Shown: positions 9,169 to 17,014 of the stretch, in pieces
Layout of the letters: the number at the start of each line of letters is the position of its first letter
Position numbering within the stretch: the stretch's first letter is position 1
Assembly: GCF_001015055.1 (NCBI RefSeq)
Contig: NZ_BBWZ01000007.1
Location: forward strand, 1 to 64,000
Origin: Aneurinibacillus tyrosinisolvens
GTDB lineage: Bacteria > Bacillota > Bacilli > Aneurinibacillales > Aneurinibacillaceae
DNA: 64,000 bases
Direction of reading: 5' to 3'
Made by a program: the position numbers and the translations under genes
The notes under the pieces: model-generated
Database searches by the model: none
The model's input: only the letters and a program-made list of their open reading frames with translations
What the model was told of the DNA's origin: nothing

Positions 9169-9277
9169 CCTTTAGGATAAGTTTAACTCAGGTTGTCGCA
9201 ACCAAAAAAAGAACGGCAAAAGATGAGTAAGGTGTGCCAGGGAATACTAGAAAGAAAATAAAAATATTTATATAAAA

Positions 9278-9318
9278 GAACGGTAAGCCACTCCAAGGGA
9301 TGTAGGCCTACCGTTTTT
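9278..9318. terminator. Second hairpin, probable terminator for converging transcripts
   Basis: AACGGTA near 9280 pairs with TACCGTT before a T run at 9314-9318. It lies between the MFS gene and the minus-strand small gene. Confidence 0.55.
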
Positions 9319-9410
9319 ATTCAGAATCATAATCTTTTTAAAAGTATTTCCATCTATAGGTAAAAAAGACAGTAGCCTTATGTATACTATAGACTTCTAT
9401 TGTTTGGTCT

Positions 9411-9653
9411 TTACCACACTTGAGCCACTTGAGCTTGTTCTGCAGCCTCCCAAACGGTTAATACCGTAAAACCGTCTCTTTCGGCTTGTTCCCAATCTTC
9501 ATCATCAATTCGAAGGCCAATAATGACATCAATTCCGTGGTTTTTTAAAAAGTCTGCTCGTGTGCGTCCTTCTTCATTTTGATAGCCGAGAATCGCAACC
9601 GTTTTTCCTTGATAACATTTTAAAATTAATGCTTCAAACTCTCTATCGTCCAC
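9411..9653 (-). CDS. Small half-Rossmann protein resembling the N terminus of ketol-acid reductoisomerase (copy 2)
   Basis: An 80-residue paralogue of the protein at 5974. The shared pattern is GKTVAILGYQNEEG, IDVIIGLR, W.QAERDGFTV, VWEAAE and a final QVW. The glycine loop is changed again (GYQNEEG instead of GYGSQG). A strong site, AAAGAGGGGG, precedes the start. It is read away from the Rieske oxygenase gene at 9889. Two copies with the same end point, each next to a Rieske gene, suggest a real small protein family rather than debris. Function unknown; a nucleotide-binding or partner role is only a guess. Confidence 0.75.
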   Translation of the reverse strand: MDDREFEALILKCYQGKTVAILGYQNEEGRTRADFLKNHGIDVIIGLRIDDEDWEQAERDGFTVLTVWEAAEQAQVAQVW

Positions 9654-9810
9654 TCTTATTCCCCCTCTTTTAAAAAAATATCAAACTCGCACTCATCGAC
9701 TGTTCCTACTTTAATTATAAATGTAAGATTCATAGTCTTTCAAATTAATGATTTTAATTTACCCTATATAAAATCTAAATACATCATTATTAATGTTTTG
9801 TATAGGTGGG

Positions 9811-9832
9811 ATAAAAACAATCAATTTGAAAA
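9811..9832. promoter_or_regulatory. Shared 22-bp element, candidate LysR site (copy 2)
   Basis: The core ATAAAAACAATCAATTTG matches the element at 7397. It lies 57 bases before the start of Rieske gene 2. A left half of the IclR-type motif (GTTTTGTATA, 9795-9804) sits just before it. Confidence 0.5.
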
Positions 9833-9888
9833 CGCTCTATTTTTGCGTAAAAATGTAAATATAAATCATCTAGTAGGGGGAATTGGAA

Positions 9889-11169
9889 ATGTTATCTTAT
9901 CAAGACAACCAAATATTAACTCAAACAAATTCAGGAACACCGATGGGAAAAACACTTAGAAGATATTGGATTCCAGCGCTTATGGTAGAGGAGCTTCCTT
10001 ATCCGGACTGTCCACCGGTACGAGTCAAACTCTTAGGTGAGGAATTAATTGCTTTCCGAGATACCAATGGAAAAATTGGGTTAGTTGATGAGTACTGTCC
10101 CCATCGAAAGGTATCCCTATTTTATGGTCGAAATGAGGATTGCGGTCTTCGATGTGCCTATCATGGATGGAAATTCGATTTTGACGGAAACTGTGTAGAT
10201 TTGCCATCTGAACCACCGGAAAGCAATTTTAAACATAATATTAACATTAAGTCATACCCTTGTGAGGAACGCGGTGGGGTGATTTGGACATTTATGGGTG
10301 AGCCGGAGCATAAACCCGAATTACCTGAGCAAGAATGGATGATGGTTTCGAATAGTCAACGATATATTTCGAAAAAAATTCAAGAATGTAATTACTTCCA
10401 GGCGTTAGAGGGAGGGATTGACTCCAGCCATGTATCCATTCTTCATTCAGGCTCGGTTGGCGGCATAGGGGTTTCTAAAAAAAGTAGCAGTACTTCATTA
10501 TTAGCTCAAGATGCTGCCCCACGTTTTGAAGTAATGGACACCGACTATGGATTATTAATCGGAGCCAGACGGAATGCGGATGATAATCAATTTTATTGGA
10601 GGATTACCCAGTTTATTATGCCTTGGTATACGATGATTCCTCCTTTTGGCGGTGCTCCACGTGGTGGGCATGCATGGGTACCCATTGATGATGAACATTG
10701 TTGGGTGTGGAGCTGGAGTTGGACTCCGGATCGCGATTTAACAGAACAGGAAATTGAACAGATGAAATCGGGTGCAGGAATTCATTCATTATTAATTCCC
10801 GGTACTTTCCGTACCAAAGCGAATAAAGATAATGATTTTCTCATTGATCGGGAAATGCAAAAAAGAGGGGAATCCTTTGCAGGTATTTTTGGTCTCGGAA
10901 TGGAGGATCATACTGTTCAAGTTAGTGCAGGGCCTGTCGTTGATCGTTCACAAGAAAAATTAGGAACAAGTGACACCGCCATAATAAAAGCTCGTCGTTG
11001 TTTATTAAATGCAGTAAAAACTTTGGAAAAAGGAGAACCGTTACCAGGATTGAATCCCGAGAGCCACAAGGTTCGTTCAGCTTCCGTTTTACTTGCAAAG
11101 GGAGTTCCTTTCAATGAAGGGGCACAGGAAGCACTCAAGTTATCGGAAAAAGACTTTGAGGCTGTTTAA
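9889..11169 (+). CDS. Rieske non-heme iron oxygenase, phthalate-dioxygenase type (copy 2)
   Basis: A 426-residue oxygenase component closely related to the one at 4399: the ligand residues fall at identical positions. Rieske ligands are C70, H72, C89 and H92 (CPHR, CAYHGW); the iron-site motif EGGIDSSHVSILH has H181 and H186, and FLIDREM could give the third ligand. ATG 9889 was chosen because AGGGGG lies 8 bases before it; a TTG at 9883 would be only 2 bases away. A zinc alcohol dehydrogenase follows 53 bases downstream, and the pair is probably one operon. No electron-transfer partner is adjacent. Substrate unknown; aromatic acids or aryl ethers are typical for the class. Confidence 0.9.
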   Translation: MLSYQDNQILTQTNSGTPMGKTLRRYWIPALMVEELPYPDCPPVRVKLLGEELIAFRDTNGKIGLVDEYCPHRKVSLFYGRNEDCGLRCAYHGWKFDFDGNCVDLPSEPPESNFKHNINIKSYPCEERGGVIWTFMGEPEHKPELPEQEWMMVSNSQRYISKKIQECNYFQALEGGIDSSHVSILHSGSVGGIGVSKKSSSTSLLAQDAAPRFEVMDTDYGLLIGARRNADDNQFYWRITQFIMPWYTMIPPFGGAPRGGHAWVPIDDEHCWVWSWSWTPDRDLTEQEIEQMKSGAGIHSLLIPGTFRTKANKDNDFLIDREMQKRGESFAGIFGLGMEDHTVQVSAGPVVDRSQEKLGTSDTAIIKARRCLLNAVKTLEKGEPLPGLNPESHKVRSASVLLAKGVPFNEGAQEALKLSEKDFEAV

Positions 11170-11222
11170 TCTATGAAATTACATGAATATATAGGAAGTT
11201 ATTTTATTGGAGGTGGATGAAT

Positions 11223-12317
11223 ATGAGTGAAAAAACGTGGGCTGCGGTGGCAACCGATGTAAAATATACAGAGATTCAAGAATTAGACTTACCTTATATC
11301 GAATCCGATGCAGGAATTTTAAAGATAGAAATCGTCGGTGTTTGTGGAACTGATGTGTCCTATTACCGGAATTTAAAAGAACCCATGATTTTAGGTCATC
11401 ATGTCATCGGTCGTATTTATAAAATTGGTGATTCGGCTTCTAAACGGTGGGGAGTCAAAGCGGGTGACCGTGTGGCGATGGAAGAGTACATTCCTTGCGG
11501 ACAATGCACCTCGTGCCGTTCCGGTTTTTATCGCTTATGTCCTGATACGAATCCAAGTTTAGGCGGGATCCGGTATGGAGCTACTCCGATGAGCGTAAAT
11601 CCAGCTCTCTATGGTGGTTTTAGCCAATATATGTATTTACATCCGAATGCTGTTATCCACAAACTCCCTGACCATGTTCCATCAGTTGAAGCGGCATTAA
11701 TATTGCCTTTATCAAACGGGTTTGAATGGATGAGAATTATCGGTGATGTTGGGCCTGGAGATGTCGTTGTCATTCAAGGGCCTGGTCAACAGGGGCTTGC
11801 ATGTGCTTTAGCGGCAAAAGCAGCCGGAGCTGAAACTGTCATTGTGACTGGAAGAAACAGTAGTCAAAAACGCTTGGAACTCGCTCGGGAATTGGGCGCT
11901 GATTATACGGTTAATACGAGTTCAGAAGATTTGAGTAAAAGGGTTGCTGAAATAACCAACGGAAAAATGGCCGATTTGGTTATCGACGTAACCAGCGGAG
12001 GAACGCAGCCTGTTATTTCATCCTTAGAAGTGGCCAAAACACGGGGAACAGTTCTATTGGGTGCTTTGAAAAATCAACTTTTCCATGAATTTGATCTAGA
12101 TATTATTTACAATAAAACGTTGACAATAAAAGGGGTTCGTGGACATAGTTATCAATCTGTACAAATGGCAGTAGAGTTTGTCTCTTCAGGAAAATTCCCT
12201 CTAAGTATCATGAATTCCCATAACTATAAGCTAAGCGATACTGATTTGGCATTGAGGACTGCTGGAGGAGAGGGAGAACCTTTTCCGTTGTTAGTTACTG
12301 TTTCTCCGTGGTTATAG
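11223..12317 (+). CDS. Zinc-dependent alcohol dehydrogenase, medium-chain family
   Basis: A 364-residue NAD(P)-dependent dehydrogenase. The catalytic zinc region shows C41 (GVCGTD) and H59 in GHH; the structural zinc is held by C92, C95, C98 and C106. The dinucleotide motif is in VVVIQGPGQQGLACALAAKAAGA. The usual GHE motif is GHH here, an unusual change next to the catalytic zinc. I chose ATG 11223 because GGAGGTGG lies 6 bases before it; ATG 11217 touches the ribosome site. It sits behind Rieske gene 2, so oxidation of a dihydrodiol or an alcohol made by that oxygenase is plausible, but this is inference. Confidence 0.85.
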   Translation: MSEKTWAAVATDVKYTEIQELDLPYIESDAGILKIEIVGVCGTDVSYYRNLKEPMILGHHVIGRIYKIGDSASKRWGVKAGDRVAMEEYIPCGQCTSCRSGFYRLCPDTNPSLGGIRYGATPMSVNPALYGGFSQYMYLHPNAVIHKLPDHVPSVEAALILPLSNGFEWMRIIGDVGPGDVVVIQGPGQQGLACALAAKAAGAETVIVTGRNSSQKRLELARELGADYTVNTSSEDLSKRVAEITNGKMADLVIDVTSGGTQPVISSLEVAKTRGTVLLGALKNQLFHEFDLDIIYNKTLTIKGVRGHSYQSVQMAVEFVSSGKFPLSIMNSHNYKLSDTDLALRTAGGEGEPFPLLVTVSPWL

Positions 12318-12407
12318 GGATTTGGAATCCAGGAAATATAGTAGATTGAGGATGGTTTTAATGGGATAAGAGGAGGGGCGTAGATAGACCCTCGGGTAAT
12401 CAAATTT

Positions 12408-12437
12408 GCTTCTTTGCTTTCAGCCAAAGAAGCTTTT
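12408..12437 (+). terminator. Terminator after the alcohol dehydrogenase
   Basis: GCTTCTTTG (12408-12416) pairs with CAAAGAAGC (12425-12433), then TTTT. Confidence 0.75.
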
Positions 12438-12505
12438 CTACTATTTACATGCTTGGATAAACAGGGAATCTCCCAAATCCAAAAGCAAAATTTAATGGAA
12501 AGGAT

Positions 12506-12533
12506 AAAAGGGAAATCATCGATTTCCCTTTTT
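12506..12533 (+). terminator. Hairpin just before the membrane protein gene
   Basis: AAAAGGGAAATC pairs with GATTTCCCTTTT around ATC and is followed by T. It looks like a terminator but lies only 12 bases before the start at 12545, so it may instead block read-through or regulate that gene. Confidence 0.6.
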
Positions 12534-12544
12534 AGAATAATGGG

Positions 12545-13942
12545 ATGAGAACACAGAATATCTTCCTTTACGGAAAATCTATTATTTTTACACTTGCCAT
12601 CGTCCTTTTTTTGGCTAATCAGTTGATTAAATGGAATGGGTTAAGCATTCTCGTGGCTCTTGTTTCGATATTGGCGATCATTCTTTCTCTTTCCTCATGC
12701 AAATTTTTTACTCGACTGATTTCTCTTATCTTTTTGATCTCAGGTACTTGGATGGTTTGGGAGAAAGGAATTGATTTTCTTTCTTATGTGAGGCTTTACG
12801 GCGATATGCTCTATTTGCTTTCTTTGTTTGCCATTGTTCCTTTATTGTCTATACCGATTCAAGTTGGAGGATACCGAGAGGTTTTTAAACAGTTATTTGA
12901 GGGGAGAGTTCAATCTGTTTCTCAATTGTATCGGATTATTACAGCCTTATCTTATTTTCTTGGAACCTTTCTAAACATGGCTACAATTCCAATCGTCCAT
13001 TCCAGTGTGAAATCTGTTGTGGAAGCTTGGCCGATTAGAAATCCCAAACGTTTTTTAGCGAGCGGGATTATTCAAGGGTATTCGTTGCCAATTATTTGGA
13101 CGCCTTTTTCTGGGATTGTCGGGGTTGTCCTTTATGTGACCCATGTTCGTTGGTTACACATTTTCCCTTTGCTTTTTCTTATTAGTTTAGCAACATTGAT
13201 TTTAAATTGGGTTATTTTCAGTGTGATGGAAGGTGATAGACAGTTGCGGGTTGCACATGAGGAAACAGCCGCTGCGGAAGAATATGAGTTTACAAAGGAA
13301 CACTTTTCCACTCGAGGCATGTTGCTTCAGATCGTGGCTGCAATTGTATTGCTCTTGGTTTTGGTGGTAAGCATCGATACTGTTTCATCACTAGGCTTAG
13401 TGATCATCGTTACGTTATTAACCGTTCCCTTTGCATGGTTGTGGTGCCTATTCCTTAGAAAAAGCCACGCGTTCTGGTTGGAGGCAAAAAATCACGTTAA
13501 GTATAAAATGCCTGAAATGAGTGAGTCGTTTGCTGTTTTTTTAAGCGCTGGTTTCTTTGTGGAGGCTCTTCACTATTCAGGAAATGATCAACTGGTAAAT
13601 CAGCTATTTGTTGAACTAAAAGGTTTGGTTGGCGTTCATTTTTTTGTATTTCTCCTCCCGTATATTACTTTATTCTTATCTTATGTTGGTATGCATCCGA
13701 TTGTGGTTGTCAATTTGCTAGCCCAATCATTGACACCAGGTGTTTTGGGAATTACAACCGAACAGATAGCCGTTGCTTTTCTGGGTCGTGCCGTTATGAC
13801 ATTTTTTATGGGTCCTTTTAGCGGGACGCTGGGCCTTATATCCTCTATGATTGAGGTAGGTCCCCTACGTATTGCTAGATGGAGTATCGTCTATGTTATC
13901 GGATTTTCTCTTATATTAGCCGTTGCCATTTTGTGGTTTTAG
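12545..13942 (+). CDS. Polytopic membrane protein, probable transporter
   Basis: A 465-residue very hydrophobic protein with about 11-12 membrane segments. It has long hydrophobic stretches in two halves separated by a charged loop (HEETAAAEEYEFTKEHFSTRG, residues about 237-257). The layout recalls ion-transporter superfamily carriers, but I do not recognise a specific family. The start is weak: there is no clear ribosome site and a terminator-like hairpin stands directly before it, so the true start or an intact 5' end is in doubt. It lies alone between the alcohol dehydrogenase and gene remnants. Uptake of an aromatic or organic acid is a guess from context. Confidence 0.65.
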   Translation: MRTQNIFLYGKSIIFTLAIVLFLANQLIKWNGLSILVALVSILAIILSLSSCKFFTRLISLIFLISGTWMVWEKGIDFLSYVRLYGDMLYLLSLFAIVPLLSIPIQVGGYREVFKQLFEGRVQSVSQLYRIITALSYFLGTFLNMATIPIVHSSVKSVVEAWPIRNPKRFLASGIIQGYSLPIIWTPFSGIVGVVLYVTHVRWLHIFPLLFLISLATLILNWVIFSVMEGDRQLRVAHEETAAAEEYEFTKEHFSTRGMLLQIVAAIVLLLVLVVSIDTVSSLGLVIIVTLLTVPFAWLWCLFLRKSHAFWLEAKNHVKYKMPEMSESFAVFLSAGFFVEALHYSGNDQLVNQLFVELKGLVGVHFFVFLLPYITLFLSYVGMHPIVVVNLLAQSLTPGVLGITTEQIAVAFLGRAVMTFFMGPFSGTLGLISSMIEVGPLRIARWSIVYVIGFSLILAVAILWF

Positions 13943-13991
13943 AACTTCAATCAAATTAGGGAACTATCGAAGGAAGAAAACAAATTTCAGA

Positions 13992-14057
13992 CTTCAGGCA
14001 GTTTAAATGTCGTCATGACGTTTGAATGCCAGTGAGGCAAGAAGACAAAGGGGTATC
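13992..14057 (+). pseudogene. 3' remnant of a LigB-type extradiol dioxygenase gene
   Basis: The stretch translates as TSGSLNVVMTFECQ and stop, and matches the end of the LigB gene at 33609-33681 (SSGSSNVVMTFECQ). Identity extends past the remnant's stop into the AAGACAAAGGGGTATC tail. Only the last ~14 codons remain. Confidence 0.75.
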
Positions 14058-14188
14058 AAGTGCAAGTGGTTCTTAACAAGGATAAAATCACTCATTAAGT
14101 AACCTGTTTATCATAAAAAAGCATGGGGAAAGGAGCCTCTTTTTTAACCATGGATAACTGTTTTTGATATGTTTAACGAATCAAGGTC

Positions 14189-14341
14189 ATGTCATATACT
14201 ACGTTAATTACCGTATCGACACCCATTCTTGTGACTCCACTCAGTTACTTTTTATTAAAAAATGAAGAGGGGATTAACAGGTTTACTATATTAGGAGGTG
14301 TTTTGGTTTTCACGGGTATTAGTATGATTGTTTTATTATAA
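14189..14341 (+). pseudogene. 3' remnant of an EamA/DMT-family transporter gene
   Basis: About 50 codons ending at TAA 14339-14341. Residues STPILVTPLSYFLLKNEEG, then INRFTILGG and GISMIVLL, match the C terminus of the intact EamA protein at 44842-45792 (STPLLVAPLSYFLLKNEEG). The frame is closed by a stop just before 14177 and has no start. It is the tail of a lost second copy. Confidence 0.8.
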
Positions 14342-14420
14342 CCTGAACAACAACTTGTACAAAAAGAAGTAGAAGTTGTTGTTCAATAGTAAGGTTCCAC
14401 GTTTTTTAGCACTTACAATG

Positions 14421-15206
14421 TTATCTGTAATAGCCTAAAGCCTCAGAAATCTCTTTCGCAGCCTGCATCACCTTTGATTTATAGGAAGGGAAATACTTCT
14501 CATTCATTCGCTGAATTGGACCAGCAAGGCTGACTGTAGCAATGACTTCACCTGTGTCGTTTCGAATCGGAGCAGCGACGGAAACAACACCAGTTAGCAC
14601 TTGCTCAACACTAATACAGTAGCCTTGCTCTCTAACACTCTTAATTTTATTTCGGAATTGTTGAGGGTCAGTAACCGTTTTTGAAGTATATTGGTGAAGG
14701 CCATTTTTAATAATTTGCTCGATAAGTTCTTCTTTTTGATAAGAGAGTAATACATTACCAGAACTTGTACAAAAGGCCGGATTTCTTTTACCTACATGCG
14801 TAAGAATTCTTATAAGATGAGGAGATTCAATGATTTCAATATAAATTACTTCTGTACCTTCGAGTATCGAAAGATGGGCTGATTCACCGGTTTCTTTTAC
14901 AAGTTTCATCAATGCTGGGCGTGATTCTTTAGTAAGGTGCAGTTGTTTTTTTACAATCCCTCCTAAGGATAAAACACTCAATCCCAAACTGTATTTTTGA
15001 GTTTCTATATTTTTTTTAACAAATCCTTCACTTGAAAGGGTGATAAGCAAACGGCTGACTGTACTTTTGGTTATTCCTAATTCAGCAGCAAGTTCACTCA
15101 CTCTCTTTTCGGTTTTATCTGAAGAAAAGCTGCGTAAAATACGAAGCGCATTTTTCACAGAAGAAAGATGTTTATCTTCGTTATTTTTTTCTGAAACCTT
15201 TTCCAT
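14421..15206 (-). CDS. IclR-family transcriptional regulator (second)
   Basis: A 261-residue IclR-type regulator. The winged helix-turn-helix lies at about residues 14-78 (recognition helix around LGITKSTVSRLLITL), the effector domain at about 90-255 with CTSSGNVLLSY. A GGGGGG-containing ribosome site precedes ATG 15206. It is divergent from the Rieske oxygenase operon at 15450, and a 17-bp palindrome lies between them (15316-15332), so it very likely controls that operon and perhaps itself. It is clearly similar to the third IclR protein (26476), sharing patterns such as SSVKNALRLLRSFS and HVGRRNP. The ligand is unknown; an aromatic acid is likely. Confidence 0.92.
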   Translation of the reverse strand: MEKVSEKNNEDKHLSSVKNALRILRSFSSDKTEKRVSELAAELGITKSTVSRLLITLSSEGFVKKNIETQKYSLGLSVLSLGGIVKKQLHLTKESRPALMKLVKETGESAHLSILEGTEVIYIEIIESPHLIRILTHVGKRNPAFCTSSGNVLLSYQKEELIEQIIKNGLHQYTSKTVTDPQQFRNKIKSVREQGYCISVEQVLTGVVSVAAPIRNDTGEVIATVSLAGPIQRMNEKYFPSYKSKVMQAAKEISEALGYYR

Positions 15207-15315
15207 ATAGCCCCCCTATTTCCTTTGTATATAAAATAGTTTTCTCATGTATTTATGCACATACAAATTATACTACAAGGAACAGAAAAATCTAAATATA
15301 AAAATTTTTTATTTT

Positions 15316-15332
15316 GTCTCACATAACGAGAC
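15316..15332. promoter_or_regulatory. Candidate IclR-type operator between divergent genes
   Basis: GTCTCACATAACGAGAC has perfect 5-bp inverted arms (GTCTC/GAGAC) and a 7-bp spacer with ATA at positions 8-10, like the other family members. A second, looser copy (TGTTTTATAGGAGACA) follows at 15338-15353. Confidence 0.6.
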
Positions 15333-15449
15333 GGTGCTGTTTTATAGGAGACAAATCCACATTAAAATGAAAGTAAGTTTAAAACAATGAAAACAGTATA
15401 AATAATTAGAACAATCGACAAATATGGATTGCTTATGGAGGGGAAAGTT

Positions 15450-16703
15450 GTGTTAACTAAGGAACAAAATGAAACATTAACTCAAGTAGGACCAGGTACT
15501 TCAATGGGGAAACTCTTGCGCCAGTATTGGCATCCGATTGCAGCTAGTTCTGAATTACCACAGGCAGGGACGAAACCGGTTCGGATTTTAGGGGAGGATT
15601 TGGTTCTGTACCGTGACCGTTCGGGAAAGCTTGGGCTTGTACAAGAGCGTTGTCCTCATAGAGGGGTCTCACTCGTTTATGGAATTCCCCAAGATGATGG
15701 TATCCGTTGTCAATATCATGGCTGGTGTTTTAATAACCAGGGGGCTTGCACTGAACAGCCTAATGAACCAGAGCAAAGTACATTTAAAGACCGTATTAAG
15801 ATAAAATCCTATGCCGTTGAAGAATTGGGTGGATTGATTTTTGCCTATTTGGGTACAGAACCAGCCCCTCTCCTTCCCAATTATGATTTATTTGTTCGAG
15901 GGAATGTCATTCGTACCATTGGTCATGCTGTTATTCCATGTAACTGGCTGCAAATTATGGAAAATTCCCTTGATCCCGTCCATTTAGAATGGCTCCATGG
16001 ACACTACTTTGAATACATGTTTGAAAAACAGGGACGTCCCGTAAACGAGTGGCCAATTACCAAACATCATGTCAAGATTGGTTTTGAGGAATTTGAACAT
16101 GGGATTATTAAAAAACGGGTGCTTGAAGGCCAAACGGAGGAATGTGAGGACTGGCGTGTGGGTCACCCTGTCGTATTTCCGAATATCCTTCGCGTTGGGG
16201 ACCAAGGGGCTCATTCTTTCCAAATCCGCGTGCCAATCGATGATACACATACGTATCATATTTGGTACACTTGCTTTGTGCCAAAACCCGGAATAGAAAT
16301 TCCAGAAAACTATCCCATTTCGCTGTATGAATGCCCGCTTCAGGATGAAACAGGCACCTATATTACGGACTACATCGATGGCCAGGATATGATGGCCTGG
16401 GTGACACAAGGAGAAATTGCAGACCGAACGATGGAACGTTTAGGAACTTCAGATAAAGGAATTATTATGTATCGTCAAATGCTACTCAAACAACTGTCAA
16501 AACTTGAAAAGGGTGAAGACCCCATATGTGTTGTTAGAGATCCGGCGAAAAACCATATCATTGAACTCCCGCAAGAAGAGGATAAATTTAGTGAAGGTGC
16601 CCTACTCTCCAATGTAGCAAAGGATTGGAATACCAGATACGCACCGAACATTGATGAAATCATTGACATATGTAGAAATGGAAGAATACCTTCTACTGTT
16701 TAG
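15450..16703 (+). CDS. Rieske non-heme iron oxygenase, phthalate-dioxygenase type (copy 3)
   Basis: A 417-residue oxygenase component, more distant from the other two. Rieske ligands are C68, H70, C87 and H90 (CPHR, CQYHGW); the iron motif is ENSLDPVHLEWLH with two His. I chose GTG 15450 because GGAGGGG lies 6 bases before it and the N terminus then lines up with the other Rieske proteins (LTKEQNETL); ATG 15435 overlaps the ribosome site. It heads an operon with a zinc-ribbon protein, a class II aldolase-like enzyme and a Gfo/Idh/MocA dehydrogenase. That order resembles phthalate dioxygenase, decarboxylase and dihydrodiol dehydrogenase, so the substrate is probably a phthalate-like aromatic acid. 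Confidence 0.9.
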   Translation: MLTKEQNETLTQVGPGTSMGKLLRQYWHPIAASSELPQAGTKPVRILGEDLVLYRDRSGKLGLVQERCPHRGVSLVYGIPQDDGIRCQYHGWCFNNQGACTEQPNEPEQSTFKDRIKIKSYAVEELGGLIFAYLGTEPAPLLPNYDLFVRGNVIRTIGHAVIPCNWLQIMENSLDPVHLEWLHGHYFEYMFEKQGRPVNEWPITKHHVKIGFEEFEHGIIKKRVLEGQTEECEDWRVGHPVVFPNILRVGDQGAHSFQIRVPIDDTHTYHIWYTCFVPKPGIEIPENYPISLYECPLQDETGTYITDYIDGQDMMAWVTQGEIADRTMERLGTSDKGIIMYRQMLLKQLSKLEKGEDPICVVRDPAKNHIIELPQEEDKFSEGALLSNVAKDWNTRYAPNIDEIIDICRNGRIPSTV

Positions 16704-16809
16704 TCATGGTAAACAGTGAAGACAATAGAAGTGCTCTTTCTTAACATGACTTGACCGGGAAGGAGCCTTCTTTCTCATAGGTAACATGGAATTGTGGAAG
16801 GGGAAAACA

Positions 16810-16986
16810 ATGAAAAATAAATTTTGTCCAAACTGTGGAGAATCCTTGCTGGATCCACATAGCCTATTAAATGAATTTTGGATTTCCTCCGATACCGCTC
16901 ATTTCTGTTGGTGCAGCCATTGCTCTTGGATGGGGGAAATCATCGAAGTTACAAGAGTGACAGCACCAGAACTGGTGCAGAGGTAA
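16810..16986 (+). CDS. Small cysteine-rich protein, zinc ribbon or rubredoxin-like
   Basis: A 58-residue protein between the Rieske gene and the decarboxylase gene. Metal-binding cysteines are C6 and C9 (CPNCG) and C35 and C38 (CSHC), with an extra C33. Spacing C-x2-C-x25-C-x2-C is close to rubredoxin (usually about 29 between pairs), but it also fits a plain zinc ribbon. ATG 16810 follows GGAAGGGGAAA. The Rieske enzyme has no obvious electron donor nearby, so an electron-transfer role is tempting yet unproven. A zinc-bound accessory protein is the main alternative. Confidence 0.7.
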   Translation: MKNKFCPNCGESLLDPHSLLNEFWISSDTAHFCWCSHCSWMGEIIEVTRVTAPELVQR

Positions 16987-17014
16987 AAAGAACTTACAAG
17001 GAGGTGGAAAGAAA

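Larger units (their letters stand above)
9110..9410. other. Intergenic stretch with two hairpins between converging genes
   Basis: Apart from the two terminator hairpins at 9145-9168 and 9278-9318 I see nothing here. The piece between them has no frame or ribosome site. Confidence 0.6.
13943..14420. other. Gap with remnants of two genes
   Basis: This 478-base gap is not simple spacer DNA. It holds a 66-base copy of the 3' end of a LigB-type dioxygenase gene (13992-14057) and the last ~50 codons of an EamA-family transporter (14189-14341). It then ends at the minus-strand IclR gene. An older version of the island evidently carried second copies of both genes here. Confidence 0.75.
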
